From contig NZ_VOBR01000005.1 of the NCBI RefSeq assembly GCF_007845675.1, positions 380,163 to 444,162 of the forward strand: a stretch of 64,000 nucleotides of DNA. The letters run 5' to 3'. A program made the translations under genes and the position numbers. This stretch comes from Lentzea tibetensis. Lineage in GTDB: Bacteria; Actinomycetota; Actinomycetes; Mycobacteriales; Pseudonocardiaceae. The notes below the pieces were generated by a model. That model saw only the letters and a program-made list of their open reading frames with translations. It was not told the DNA's origin and did no database searches. Below, in pieces: positions 25,468-37,766 of the stretch; the first letter of the stretch is position 1, and each line of letters begins with the position of its first letter.

Positions 25468-26615
25468 TCCTTGAGCCGCAACGAGTTGACGACCTCGTAG
25501 AAGTCGTCCATCGTCGGCAGCTCACCGATCTCCTCGCCCTGCGCCTGTCGCGCCTCGGCCTCGTGGCGGGCCTTGTTGTCCAGCGCTAGCTGCTGGTTCG
25601 CCCGCACGTAGTCGCGGATCTCGGCCTCGTAGCGGGCGAACGCGACGGTGTGGTCGCCGTTGGCCGCCTTCAGCTCGCCCGCGAGGACGTACGCGCCGAC
25701 GAGCGCCATGCTGGTGCCCTGACCGGACAGCGGCGAACCGCAGTACCCGGCGTCGCCGAGCAGCGTGACCCGGCCGCGCGACCAGGTGTCCATGTGGATC
25801 TGGCTCATCGAGTCGAAGTGGAAGTCCGGCGCGTTCCACATGAACGTCAGCGCGCGCTGGAACTCCCAGCCCGACCCGGCGAACGCGTCCGCGATCAACT
25901 GCCGCTGCGCCTCGGTGTCGCGGTAGTCGTAGGTGATCGGCTCGACCGACTCGAAGCCGAGGTAGAAGCGGGCCTCGGTGTTCTTGCGGGCGCTCATCAC
26001 GCCACCGCCGACGACACCGGCCTGGCAGAACACCTGCCAGTGGTCGAGGTCGAGGAAGTTGGGCGTGGTGAACACCGACAGGTAGGTGCCGAGGTGGCGG
26101 ATGAACTGCTGCTCCGGCCCGAACACGAGGTTGCGCACGTTGGAGTGCAGGCCGTCCGCGCCGACGACGAGGTCGAACTTCCGGGGCGCGGTGCGCTCGA
26201 ACGTGACGAGCACGCCGTCGCCGGTGTCCTCGAGCGCGGCGATCGAGTCGTCGAAGAGGTACTCGACGTCGGCCAGCTTGAAGATCAGCTCGCTGAGGTC
26301 GTCGCGCATGATCTCGATGTCGGGGCTGTCGACGTCGCCGCCGGTGAGCGTGCGCTCGGTGGTGCTGAACAGCTCGTTGCCCTCGGGGTCGACGACGGTC
26401 ATGCCGCGCATCCCGGTGCTGAGCGCGCGCACGTCCTCGAGGATGCCCATCTTGTCAGCGACGTCGAGCGCCGGGCCGCGGACGTCGACGGCCTGGCCGC
26501 CGAAACGCAGGTGCGGCGCGCGCTCGACGACCGTGACGTCGAAGCCGTGGTGGTTGAGCCAGTACGCGAGTGCGGGGCCGCCGATGCTGGCGCCGGAGAT
26601 CAGGATGTTCGTCAT
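25449..26615 (-). CDS. FAD-dependent monooxygenase (PHBH fold)
   Basis: 388-aa flavoprotein hydroxylase. The dinucleotide motif is ILISGASIGGPALAYWL at the N-terminus, the DG motif is VVGADGLHSNVRNLVFG, and the third FAD motif is VTLLGDAGYCGSPLSGQGTS. Such enzymes hydroxylate aromatics, polyketides or antibiotics (tetracycline monooxygenase-like). ATG 26615 fits the beta-strand start. A VOC-family gene lies upstream on the same strand. The substrate is unknown. Confidence 0.92.
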   Translation of the reverse strand: MTNILISGASIGGPALAYWLNHHGFDVTVVERAPHLRFGGQAVDVRGPALDVADKMGILEDVRALSTGMRGMTVVDPEGNELFSTTERTLTGGDVDSPDIEIMRDDLSELIFKLADVEYLFDDSIAALEDTGDGVLVTFERTAPRKFDLVVGADGLHSNVRNLVFGPEQQFIRHLGTYLSVFTTPNFLDLDHWQVFCQAGVVGGGVMSARKNTEARFYLGFESVEPITYDYRDTEAQRQLIADAFAGSGWEFQRALTFMWNAPDFHFDSMSQIHMDTWSRGRVTLLGDAGYCGSPLSGQGTSMALVGAYVLAGELKAANGDHTVAFARYEAEIRDYVRANQQLALDNKARHEAEARQAQGEEIGELPTMDDFYEVVNSLRLKDYSAIG

Positions 26616-26683
26616 GCCGACACTGTGCTGAGCAGGGCTGACAGCGGACTGACCGCCTGCTGACCGGGCCGCTGACCGGCCGG

Positions 26684-27046
26684 TCAGCCGAAGTTCGGCA
26701 GCGGGCTGGGATGCCTCGGCTCGTACAGCCCGATGTCGCCGCCGCCCGGCACCTTCAGCCGGGTGACCAGGCCCCATCCCTGGTCGGTGACCGGCTCGAC
26801 GAACTCGACGCCCTTCGTCTGCAACTCAGCTCGGGTCGCATGTACGTCCTTGCACATCAGGTACAGCTCGTGCACCGGCTCGCCGTCCGTCGGGTGCACG
26901 GCGACCTCGGCCGGCGGCAGCGCGAAGATCAGCCAGCCGCCGCCCGCGTCCACGCCGGACAGGCCGAGCACGTCGCGGAAGAAGGCCCTGGCCGCCTCGG
27001 CGTCCTGGCCGAACACGATCGCGTGCACACCTTCGATCACGGCCAC
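26684..27046 (-). CDS. VOC-superfamily (glyoxalase/dioxygenase-fold) protein
   Basis: 120-aa protein of two paired beta-alpha-beta-beta-beta units: VHAIVFGQDAEAARAFFRDV and later LQTKGVEFVEPVTDQGWGLV, ending in GGDIGLYEPRHP. Metal ligands (His at VHAIV, Glu at GLYEP) are plausible. Such proteins include glyoxalases and resistance proteins. It starts with GTG 27046 and may be co-transcribed with the flavin monooxygenase 68 bp downstream. Confidence 0.88.
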   Translation of the reverse strand: MAVIEGVHAIVFGQDAEAARAFFRDVLGLSGVDAGGGWLIFALPPAEVAVHPTDGEPVHELYLMCKDVHATRAELQTKGVEFVEPVTDQGWGLVTRLKVPGGGDIGLYEPRHPSPLPNFG

Positions 27047-27120
27047 ACCGTACGCGTGTCGAAAGCGGCCCGCTGAGTCCGACGTTTCCGTGAGGGCTCA
27101 CCGGACGAAGGGGAACCGCG

Positions 27121-28467
27121 ATGACACGCAAGGCCATCACCATCGCGTTGTTGCTGGTCACGACACTGGGAGTGGCCATGCCGGCGAAGGCTGCCGGACG
27201 GCGCACGTACACCGGCGCGATCGACGGCGCGAACTACCGCGTCGAGGTGCCGGACCGCTGGAACGGCACGCTCGTGCTGTTCAGCCACGGCTACGTGCCA
27301 CCGGAGGACGGCATCCCGGGCGGGATCTGGGTCGCGAACCGCGCCGAGACCGCGGCGTGGCTGCTCGACCACGGGTACGCGCTCGCCGCGTCCGACTACC
27401 GGGGCCGCACCGGCTGGGCCGTCGAGCCCGCGCTGCACGACCAGGTCGCGCTGCTCGACTGGTTCACCCGCACGGTCGGCAAGCCGCGCCGCACGGTGCT
27501 CAACGGGATGTCCATGGGCGGCGGGATCGCCGTCCAGCTCGCCGAACGCCACCCGCACCGGTTCGACGGCGTGCTCACCACGTGCGCGGCGCACGACGTC
27601 CACGCGGGGCTGAACGTCCAGCTGGACATGGCGTTCGTGATCCGCACGCTGCTCTCCTCCCCCGGCGTCGACCTGGTGAAAGCCCGTGATCCGGAGGCCA
27701 GCAGGGACGCGCTGCTCGCCGCGGTCGAGCAGGCGGTCACCACGCCACAGGGCCGGGCGCGGCTGGCGCTCGCCGGGTCGTTCGGCAACGTCCCCACCTG
27801 GTACTCGGCGCACCTCCCGCAGCCGGAGGGGCTGGAGGACCGCATCCGCGCGATGGCCGCGGTGCTGCACGACGCCTACATCTGGGGCATGGGCCCGACC
27901 GGGCGGGTCGACCTGGAACGCCGCGCGGGCGGCAACCCGTCGTGGAACACCGGCGTCGACTACCGGTTCCAGCTCGCCAGGTCCGCGCGCAAGGACCTCG
28001 TGCGCGACGCCTACCGCGCGGCGGGCATCGACCTGGCCGCCGATCTCGACGCGCTCGCCGCGGCACCCCGCATCAGCCCGGACCCCGCCGCGCTGCGGTA
28101 CGCGTACCGGACGTTCGTCCCGCGCGGCACGGCTCGGGTGCCGATCCTGACCATGCACAACACCGGTGACGGCGGCGCGCTGCCCGACCAGGAGCGGTGG
28201 CTCGCGTCGCAGGTGCCGGTGAAGCAGCTGTGGGTGGACCGCGGGCAGCACTGCGCGTTCAGCGCCGCCGACGAGATCGTGGCGCTGCGGGCGTTGATCG
28301 ATCGCATCGACACCGGGAAGTGGCACACCGACCGGCTCAACGAGCAGGTGGCCGCGCTCGGCCCCGCCTACCACCGGGTGTTCGACCTGACCACGTTCAC
28401 CGACGAGGAGATGCCGCCCGCCTTCACGCGGTTCGCGCCACCCGCGCTCCAGCGCCCGTCACGCTGA
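27121..28467 (+). CDS. Secreted alpha/beta hydrolase
   Basis: 448-aa exported hydrolase: signal peptide 1-24 (AKA|AGR), then an alpha/beta fold with VLFSHGYVPPEDG as the oxyanion region and the nucleophile serine in NGMSMGGGIAVQL. The C-terminal histidine is probably that of DRGQHCAFSAADE. The family resembles secreted esterases or lipases and prolyl-peptidase-like proteins of actinomycetes. A ribosome-binding site (GAAGGGGAACCGCG) precedes ATG 27121. Its end overlaps the convergent methyltransferase by nine bases. Confidence 0.85.
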   Translation: MTRKAITIALLLVTTLGVAMPAKAAGRRTYTGAIDGANYRVEVPDRWNGTLVLFSHGYVPPEDGIPGGIWVANRAETAAWLLDHGYALAASDYRGRTGWAVEPALHDQVALLDWFTRTVGKPRRTVLNGMSMGGGIAVQLAERHPHRFDGVLTTCAAHDVHAGLNVQLDMAFVIRTLLSSPGVDLVKARDPEASRDALLAAVEQAVTTPQGRARLALAGSFGNVPTWYSAHLPQPEGLEDRIRAMAAVLHDAYIWGMGPTGRVDLERRAGGNPSWNTGVDYRFQLARSARKDLVRDAYRAAGIDLAADLDALAAAPRISPDPAALRYAYRTFVPRGTARVPILTMHNTGDGGALPDQERWLASQVPVKQLWVDRGQHCAFSAADEIVALRALIDRIDTGKWHTDRLNEQVAALGPAYHRVFDLTTFTDEEMPPAFTRFAPPALQRPSR

Positions 28468-29283
28468 GAGCTTGATCCCGACGCCGCACCACGGCACGGC
28501 GTTGATCTCGGCGTTCGCGGAGAAGTCGCCCTGGCCCTCCGGCCGCCACGCCGGGCAGCCGACGAGACCGGGTTCGACCAGCTCGAACCCGTCGAAGAAG
28601 CGCAGCACCTCGTCGCGGGTGCGCAGGTACGCCTGGTTCTGCGCGCTCTTCTGGTTGTAGGTCTGCACGGCCTCGTCCATCCCTGCGGGCTTCGCCTCGG
28701 CCGCGACGTGCGAGAGCGCGAGGATGCTTCCCGGCGGGAGGCGGTCGCGGTACTTCGCGAGAATGGCGGCCGGGTCCCATTCGTCCGGAACGAAGTGCAG
28801 CAGCAACAACATGAAGAGACCGACCGGCCGGTCGAGGTCGATCTGCGCCTTCACCTGTTCCGACTCGAAGATGTCGTCGAGATCGCGCAGATCGGCGCGC
28901 AACGCGGCGGTGCGGTCGTTGCCGGCGAGCAGCAGCTCGCCGTGCGCGACCGCCACCGGGTCCTTGTCGACGTAGACGACCCGGCATTCGGGCGCGGCGT
29001 CCTGGACGATCTCGTGCAGGTTTCCGACGGTCGGGATGCCGGCACCGATGTCGAGGAACTGCCGGACTCCGGACTCCACCATGAACAACGCGGCGCGGCG
29101 CAGGAACGACCTGTTCAGCCTGGCCGCGTCCCGGATGCCCGGCATGAGCTGGATGATCTTCTCCGCGAGCGCGCGATCCGGGTGGAAGTTGTGGCCGCCA
29201 CCGAGCCAGTAGTCGTACACGCGCGCCGGGCTGGGCACGGTCGTGTCGACCTCCGGGGGCACCCAGCTCCGGTCGTGGCTCAC
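28459..29283 (-). CDS. SAM-dependent methyltransferase, DUF574 family
   Basis: 274-aa protein of the large actinomycete family. The hallmark start is PSPARVYDYWLGGGHNFHPD, followed by FLRRAALFMVESGVRQFLDI and the SAM-binding GAGIPT with VVYVDKDPVAVAH. These proteins are numerous in streptomycetes and their substrates are unknown. GTG 29283 (VSHDRSW) is chosen; a GTG two codons earlier is possible. It diverges from the P450 gene. Confidence 0.92.
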   Translation of the reverse strand: MSHDRSWVPPEVDTTVPSPARVYDYWLGGGHNFHPDRALAEKIIQLMPGIRDAARLNRSFLRRAALFMVESGVRQFLDIGAGIPTVGNLHEIVQDAAPECRVVYVDKDPVAVAHGELLLAGNDRTAALRADLRDLDDIFESEQVKAQIDLDRPVGLFMLLLLHFVPDEWDPAAILAKYRDRLPPGSILALSHVAAEAKPAGMDEAVQTYNQKSAQNQAYLRTRDEVLRFFDGFELVEPGLVGCPAWRPEGQGDFSANAEINAVPWCGVGIKLSA

Positions 29284-29362
29284 ACGCACGAAGCTTAGGC
29301 CCGATGGCCTACAGCGGCCATGACACATCCGATCGAGTGGTTCTCCTCGCTTCGGACCAGTC

Positions 29363-30709
29363 GTGCTCCATAGGGTTGCCCGCGTGGATGTTCCTGGCCG
29401 TTGGCCGTTGGTCGGGCACACCGTGCGATTACTGCGCACCCCGGTCGAGTTCCTCTCGTCGCTGCCCGCGAGTGGTGACGTGGTGCGGATCTTCCTGGGC
29501 CCGCTGCCGGTGTTCCTGGTGACGACGCCGGAACTCGCGTGGCAGGTGCTCACCACCGACGCCGACAAGTTCGACAAGGGCGTCGTTTTCGACAAGATGC
29601 GCCCGTTGTTCGGCGACGGTCTCGCGACGTCCAACGGCAAGTTCAACCAGCGGCAGCGGCGGATGGTGCTGCCCGCGTTCAGCCGGGCGCGGATCGAGGA
29701 CTACGCCGAGGACACCATGACCCGGTTCGCCGTCCAGCTCGCCGCGTCGTGGCAGCCGGGCGAGGTCGTGCGGGTCGACCAGCGGATGCAGGACGTCGTG
29801 CTGTCCATCGCCGGCCGCACGCTGTTCTCGGCCGACTTGGGCCCCGAGGTGCTCGACGAGATCAAGCGGTCGATCCCGATCATGCTGAAGCACGTGCTGG
29901 TGCGTGCTTTCACGCCGGGTTTCGTGGCGAAGCTGCCGATCCCGGCCAACCGCCGGTTCGACGAGGCGGCCGCCCGGCTGCGGCGGGTCATCCCGGAAGT
30001 CGTTGTGGCGGCGCGGAAAGAGGGCGGCGACCACGGCGACCTGCTCTCCACGTTCCTGCGGGCGCGCGACGAGGTGACCGGCGAGGGCATGACCGACGAG
30101 CAGATCCACGACGAGGTCGTCACGATCCTCACCACCGGCGCCGAGACCACGGCCGTCGCGCTCTCCTGGTTCTTCCACGAGATCGGCGCGCGACCCGAGG
30201 TCGAGCGCCGGTTCCACGCCGAGCTGGACGACGTGGTCGGCGACCGGCAGGTGACGTTCGGGGACCTGCCGAAGCTCGAGTTCACCCAGCGGATCATCAA
30301 CGAGATCCTGCGCCTCACCCCGCCGTTGATCCTCATGCGCCGCGCCCGGCAGAACATCGTGCTCGGCGGCGTGCGCATCAAGAAGGGCACCGAGGTCGCC
30401 GTCAGCCAGCACACGCTGCACCGCGATCCGCGCTGGTTCCCGGACCCGGACTCGTTCAACCCGGACCGCTGGGAACCCGAGCTCGCGGTGGCGTTGCCGA
30501 AGGGCGCGTTCATCCCGTTCGGCGCGGGTGCCCGCTTCTGCCCCGGCCACTTCTTCGCGCAGACCGAGATCGCACTCGTCGCGGCGACCGTCGCCCGGCG
30601 CTGGCGGCTCGTGCCGGTTGCGGGCGAACGCGTGTACCCGCAAGTGAAAGCCACGATGCAGCCCAACCAGCTGCCGATGACCGCGGTACCCCGGAGGGAT
30701 CTCCCGTGA
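29363..30709 (+). CDS. Cytochrome P450
   Basis: 448-aa haem monooxygenase. It shows the proline-rich start (VPGRWPLVGHTVRLL), the I-helix oxygen motif TTGAETTAVALSW, the ExxR in INEILRLTPPLIL, and the haem loop FIPFGAGARFCPGHF with the cysteine ligand. It resembles terpene-oxidising P450s such as the CYP183 group, but substrate is not determined. No ferredoxin gene is adjacent. The stop overlaps the GTG of the secreted hydrolase (GTGA at 30706), so the two are translationally coupled. Confidence 0.94.
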   Translation: MLHRVARVDVPGRWPLVGHTVRLLRTPVEFLSSLPASGDVVRIFLGPLPVFLVTTPELAWQVLTTDADKFDKGVVFDKMRPLFGDGLATSNGKFNQRQRRMVLPAFSRARIEDYAEDTMTRFAVQLAASWQPGEVVRVDQRMQDVVLSIAGRTLFSADLGPEVLDEIKRSIPIMLKHVLVRAFTPGFVAKLPIPANRRFDEAAARLRRVIPEVVVAARKEGGDHGDLLSTFLRARDEVTGEGMTDEQIHDEVVTILTTGAETTAVALSWFFHEIGARPEVERRFHAELDDVVGDRQVTFGDLPKLEFTQRIINEILRLTPPLILMRRARQNIVLGGVRIKKGTEVAVSQHTLHRDPRWFPDPDSFNPDRWEPELAVALPKGAFIPFGAGARFCPGHFFAQTEIALVAATVARRWRLVPVAGERVYPQVKATMQPNQLPMTAVPRRDLP

Positions 30710-31731
30710 GACTGCTGACCGCCTCGCTGCTCGCCTGCTGCGCCCTGCTCGGAGGCGCCGTCGCCGCACCGCGGGCAGACGCGACCGGGGTGACGTGCTC
30801 GGTCACCGACCTCCCGGTGACCGGCCCGACCGGTGGCGCGGCCGTCGTGCAGGGCCAGCTGTGCGTACCTTCCGGATCGACGCCGGCGTCCGTGCAGCTG
30901 CTGGTGCACGGCGGCACGTACAACCGCGCGTACTGGGACCTCCCGGTCGAGGGTTACTCGTACCAGAAGGACATGGCGCGCAACGGTTTCGCCACGTTCG
31001 CCGTCGACCGGCTCGGCGCGGGCGCGAGCACGCACCCGCCGAGCGTGCCGATGCTGATCGGCGCGGAGGCGCGGTCGTTGCACGAGGTGATCTCGCACCT
31101 GCGCGCGGGCCACGTCGGCGGCACGTCGTTCGCGAAGGTCGTGATCGTCGGCCACTCGGTCGGGTCCGGCATCGTGGCGGCGGAAGCAGCGACGTACCAC
31201 GACGTCGACGGCGTGATCCTGTCCGGCATGACGCACATGCCCGCCGTGCCCGTGCTGGTCGTCAGCGCCGCGCTCGGCCTCACGCCGGTGTTCGTGGACT
31301 CGCAGCTGGCACACCTCGGCACCGACCCGCTGTGGTTCACGACCAGGCCCGGCGCGCGCAAGCCGTTGTTCTACTCGGACAACGCGGATCCGGCCGTGAT
31401 CGCGGCGGACGAGGCGACCAAGGACGAGGTGTCCGTGCCGGGCATGGGCACCGTCGCCGTGTTCGGCATCGTGCTGCCCACGACGTACGGCATCGACGTC
31501 CCGGTGTTCCAGGCCGTCGGCTCGCAGGACGTGCTGTTCTGCGGCCTGCTCGCGTTGCGCGACTGCTCGTCGGCCGCGTCGTTGTGCGCCGGGGAAGCCG
31601 CGTACTACCGGCCCGAGGCCCAGCTGCAGACGTACGTGCTGCCGGGCGCCGGGCACTCGCTCGGCCTGCACCGCAACGCCGCCGAGTACTACGCGGCGTC
31701 GCGCACCTGGTTGTCCGCCAAGGGTTTCTAG
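30706..31731 (+). CDS. Secreted alpha/beta hydrolase coupled to the P450
   Basis: 341-aa exported hydrolase with a signal peptide (residues 1-24, VRLLTASLLACCALLGGAVA). LLVHGGTYNRAYWDLPV is the oxyanion region, VVIVGHSVGSGIVAAEA holds the nucleophile serine, and VLPGAGHSLGLH the catalytic histidine. Cysteine pairs suggest disulfides. Start GTG 30706 overlaps the P450 stop. A secreted esterase fused by translation to a P450 could act on a product of that enzyme after export; this is inference. It overlaps the convergent ltrA-like gene by four bases. Confidence 0.85.
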   Translation: MRLLTASLLACCALLGGAVAAPRADATGVTCSVTDLPVTGPTGGAAVVQGQLCVPSGSTPASVQLLVHGGTYNRAYWDLPVEGYSYQKDMARNGFATFAVDRLGAGASTHPPSVPMLIGAEARSLHEVISHLRAGHVGGTSFAKVVIVGHSVGSGIVAAEAATYHDVDGVILSGMTHMPAVPVLVVSAALGLTPVFVDSQLAHLGTDPLWFTTRPGARKPLFYSDNADPAVIAADEATKDEVSVPGMGTVAVFGIVLPTTYGIDVPVFQAVGSQDVLFCGLLALRDCSSAASLCAGEAAYYRPEAQLQTYVLPGAGHSLGLHRNAAEYYAASRTWLSAKGF

Positions 31732-32852
31732 GCCGGCTTCCACACCAGCAGCAGCGGCCGCTCGGTGGTGACCCAGAAGTACTCGAGACCGTTCAGCGCG
31801 ATCAGCACGACGGTGCAGAGCACGGCGGTCACCACCAGCGGCAGCAGCGGAGCGGCGAGCCCGAGCAACGCGCACGCGACCACACCTGCCGAGCGGAAGA
31901 GCGTGGGAGCGCCGAACATCCGCCACCGGCTGTAGGCGAACCCGGCGAGGAAGATCGCGACACCGGGCGCCAGCAGCAGCTCGGGCATCGAGTGCGGCGC
32001 GTCCAGCGGGTGCAGCACCAGCTTCTTCAAGCCCACCGCGATGCACAGGATGCCCACCACGTAGGCGAGATGGGCGTAGGCGAACACCTGCCGCACGATC
32101 CGGCCCTGCAACTTCGTGGTGCGCAACGAGTGGTGCATCGCGGACGCACCGAAGTGGAAGTACGTCCACCACAGCGCGCAGATCATCACGAACGCGAGCG
32201 CCATCAACCCGAGCGCGCCCGCCGTGACGTCACCGGCGGACAGCTGCGTGCCCAGTGCCACGACGGTCTCGCCGATCGCGATGATGATGAACAACCCGAA
32301 GCGCTCGGGCAGGTGCGCGGTCTCGAACGTCAGCGTGCCGGTGGCCCCGCGCATCAGTGCGGGGCTGCCGATCTCGACGAGCGCCGCCAGCGTCCACACG
32401 GCGACGCGCCAGCCGTCCGGCAGCAGGCCGCCGAGCACGAAGAGCGGTGCGGCGAGGAACAGTCCGACGGTGAACGGGTCGAGCTTCGCGCCGCCGTAGA
32501 AGTGCAGCGGCCGCATCGCCAGCCACAGCACGAGCCGCAGCGCCAGGTACGCCAGACCGAACATCAGCCCGCGGCCGTCGTACGCCTGCGGGATCGCCAC
32601 CGCGACCCCGAGCCCGGCCGCGGCGACCCCGAACAGGGTGAGGCGCCCGCCCACGATGTCGATCTTCTGGCCGGCCGCGTTGCTGTACACGGTCACGCCG
32701 ACCCAGCCCCACCAGACGGGCACGAGCAGCAGCAGCGCGAGCCCCTGCCCGGCCGCGAGCAGGCTCGCCAGCTGGGCGATCGCGAACACCCAGATCAGGT
32801 CGATGAACAGTTCGGACCAGATGACCCGCTGCTCGCTGGTCTCCTCGGACAT
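31728..32852 (-). CDS. Low temperature requirement A (LtrA)-family membrane protein
   Basis: 374-aa integral membrane protein with about 11 hydrophobic segments. LtrA hallmarks are VIWSELFIDLIWVFAIAQLA at the N-terminus and ERFGLFIIIAIGETVVALG mid-protein. LtrA was named from Listeria growth at low temperature; the biochemical role is unknown. ATG 32852 (MSEETSEQRV) is preferred over an upstream ATG that would cover the divergent small gene's promoter. Confidence 0.92.
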   Translation of the reverse strand: MSEETSEQRVIWSELFIDLIWVFAIAQLASLLAAGQGLALLLLVPVWWGWVGVTVYSNAAGQKIDIVGGRLTLFGVAAAGLGVAVAIPQAYDGRGLMFGLAYLALRLVLWLAMRPLHFYGGAKLDPFTVGLFLAAPLFVLGGLLPDGWRVAVWTLAALVEIGSPALMRGATGTLTFETAHLPERFGLFIIIAIGETVVALGTQLSAGDVTAGALGLMALAFVMICALWWTYFHFGASAMHHSLRTTKLQGRIVRQVFAYAHLAYVVGILCIAVGLKKLVLHPLDAPHSMPELLLAPGVAIFLAGFAYSRWRMFGAPTLFRSAGVVACALLGLAAPLLPLVVTAVLCTVVLIALNGLEYFWVTTERPLLLVWKPA

Positions 32853-32913
32853 GGCGGTCCCCCGTGCGGTGGAGCAGACTTCGAGTTGCGCAACGATGCC
32901 ACGGGAGAAGCCG

Positions 32914-33018
32914 ATGAGCACACCGCACAGCGAAGAGCACGTCCGGACCGACGGGGAGATCAGCGTCGACGACGCGATCGGCGCCGCGGACGACCCGCAG
33001 GCGGAGCCCCGCCAGTAG
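32914..33018 (+). CDS. Possible 34-aa acidic peptide
   Basis: Short frame MSTPHSEEHVRTDGEISV...QAEPRQ preceded by GGGAGAAGCCG at good spacing, with codon bias like neighbouring genes. It lies between the divergent LtrA gene and the CopC-like gene 11 bp downstream. No domain can be assigned. Confidence 0.4.
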   Translation: MSTPHSEEHVRTDGEISVDDAIGAADDPQAEPRQ

Positions 33019-33029
33019 CATCCGCTGCC

Positions 33030-35899
<2,870 letters not shown>

Positions 35900-35977
35900 T
35901 CAGGTGAGGACCCGCAAGCACCAGTTATTCCACTCGACCGGACGATCCGCTCGTATCAATAGGACTCTGCGTAATGG

Positions 35978-36006
35978 TTGACATCGACTAGTCAGAGTCG
36001 GATAGT
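35978..36006 (+). promoter_or_regulatory. Promoter of the PadR operon with dyad in the spacer
   Basis: TTGACA at 35978, a 17-bp spacer and GATAGT at 36001 look like a sigma-A-type promoter. The spacer holds the palindrome GACTAGTC (35986-35993), a possible autoregulatory site. GACTCTG (35963) and CAGAGTC (35993) also form a longer inverted pair. Confidence 0.55.
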
Positions 36007-36027
36007 TGAAGCTGACTAAGGAGTGAG

Positions 36028-36618
36028 ATGCGACGCAAGGTGGCCAACCCGTTGGCGCTGGCGGTGCTCGCGCACCTCGTCATGGGGCCGATGCACCCGT
36101 ACGAGCTGGGCAAGCAGCTGAAGGAGACCGGCAAGGACCGCAACATCAAGTACAACCGCGGCTCGCTCTACATGGTGGTCGAGCAGCTGCGGAAGGCCGG
36201 TTTCATCGTCGAGCACGAGACGGTCAAGGACACGCAGCGGCCGGAGCGCACGGTCTACGCGCTCACCGACGCCGGGCGCGACGAGATGTACGACTGGATG
36301 CGCCAGCTCGTCTCGGACCCGCAACACGAGTACCCGCAGTTCGGGGTCGCGCTGTCGCTGATCGCGGTGCTGTCGCCGACCGAGGCGGTGGAGCTGCTGC
36401 GCGACCGGGTGGGCGCGCTCGCGAAGGAGATCAGCGAGACCCGGTCGCTCATCGGCAAGGCGGGCGACGACGGCGTCGAGTGGGTGTTCCTCGTCGAGGA
36501 GGAGTACCGGATCTCGTTGCTGGACGCGGAGCTCCGGTTCGTCACCGGCCTCATCTCCTCCTTCGAGGGAACGGACTACCGCCGTTCGTGGGAACAGCAC
36601 TTCGGGAGGGAACCATGA
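36028..36618 (+). CDS. PadR-family transcriptional regulator
   Basis: 196-aa repressor with N-terminal winged helix (HLVMGPMHPYELGKQLKETG, NRGSLYMVVEQLRKAGFIVE) and a helical C-terminal dimerisation domain (VirR-like). PadR proteins usually repress a linked detoxification or transport gene in response to a small molecule. Its stop overlaps the ATG of the flavin monooxygenase, its probable target. ATG 36028 follows AAGGAGTGAG. Confidence 0.93.
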   Translation: MRRKVANPLALAVLAHLVMGPMHPYELGKQLKETGKDRNIKYNRGSLYMVVEQLRKAGFIVEHETVKDTQRPERTVYALTDAGRDEMYDWMRQLVSDPQHEYPQFGVALSLIAVLSPTEAVELLRDRVGALAKEISETRSLIGKAGDDGVEWVFLVEEEYRISLLDAELRFVTGLISSFEGTDYRRSWEQHFGREP

Positions 36619-37766
36619 AGGCACTGATCATCGGGGGCGGCATCGCGGGGCCGGTCACCGCGCTGGCACTGCGGAAAGCCGGCATCGACTCGGTCGTGCA
36701 CGAGGCGTACGAGACGACCGCGGACGGCATCGGCGGCATCCTCAACATCACCCCCAACGGCTTGGACGCGCTGCGCATCGTCGGCCTCGGGCAGGAGCTG
36801 GTCGGCGAACCCGTGCGGCGCATGGTGATCGCCGACAGCAGGGGTCGCACGCTCGGCAGCATCGACAGCGCGGAACCGAGCCGCGTGGTGTGGCGCGCCG
36901 ATCTCTACCGCGCGCTGCACGACCAGGCGTCGGCGCAGGGCATCAAGGTCGAGCACGGCAAACGACTCGTGGGTGTGGACGAGTCCGGCGGGACCGTCAC
37001 GGCGCGGTTCTCGGACGGCACCGCCGACACCGGCGACCTGCTGGTCGGCGCGGACGGCATCCGCTCGACGGTCCGCACGATCATCGACCCGGCCGCGCCC
37101 GGTCCCGAGTACGTCGGCCTGCAGGGCTTCGGCTCGTACGCGATCGGCAGCGGGGTGCGCGGCGAGCCCGAGACCATGTACTTCGTGTTCGGCAGCTCGT
37201 TCCTCGGCTACTGGTCGCTGCCGGACGGCACGGTGGCCTGGTTCAACAACCTCGCCGTGCGGGAACCGATGTCGCTCGCGGAGGCCCGTGCGATCCCGGC
37301 GGCCACCTGGCTGGCCCGCCTGCGCGAGGCGTACGGCGACGACATGCCGGCCAAGCAGCTGCTCGCGCACAGCGACGAGCTCTTCGTCGCCGGACCGATG
37401 GAGATCATGCCTCGGGTGCCGCGCTGGCACCGCGGCCGCATGGTGCTGGTCGGCGACTCGGCGCACGCACCGAGCGCCAGCTCCGGCCAGGGCGCGTCGC
37501 TCGCCGCGGAGTCCGGGGTGCAGCTGGCCCGCTGCCTGCGCGACATCCCGGACGTGTCACAGGCTTTCGCCGCGTACGAGCGCCTGCGCAGGCCGCGCGT
37601 CGAGAGGATCGCCGCGCGTGCCGCGCGCACGAACAACAACAAGAAGGCGGGCCCGGTGGCGGGCGCGATCATGCGTCTGGTCATGCCGGTCATGCTGAGG
37701 GCGTTCGGCCGAAAGGCCTTCGCCAAAGAGCAGGCCCATCGAATCGACTGGGATGCCAGGATCTGA
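36615..37766 (+). CDS. FAD-dependent monooxygenase (PHBH fold)
   Basis: 383-aa flavoprotein: MKALIIGGGIAGPVTALALR (GxGxxG), DLLVGADGIRSTVRTII (DG motif) and MVLVGDSAHAPSASSGQGAS (GD motif). It resembles TetX-like and aromatic hydroxylases. Coupled by ATGA overlap to the PadR gene, it is a likely drug- or aromatic-inducible hydroxylase. A Lys/Arg-rich tail near GRKAFAKEQAHRIDWD may be membrane-associated. The substrate is unknown. Confidence 0.93.
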   Translation: MKALIIGGGIAGPVTALALRKAGIDSVVHEAYETTADGIGGILNITPNGLDALRIVGLGQELVGEPVRRMVIADSRGRTLGSIDSAEPSRVVWRADLYRALHDQASAQGIKVEHGKRLVGVDESGGTVTARFSDGTADTGDLLVGADGIRSTVRTIIDPAAPGPEYVGLQGFGSYAIGSGVRGEPETMYFVFGSSFLGYWSLPDGTVAWFNNLAVREPMSLAEARAIPAATWLARLREAYGDDMPAKQLLAHSDELFVAGPMEIMPRVPRWHRGRMVLVGDSAHAPSASSGQGASLAAESGVQLARCLRDIPDVSQAFAAYERLRRPRVERIAARAARTNNNKKAGPVAGAIMRLVMPVMLRAFGRKAFAKEQAHRIDWDARI

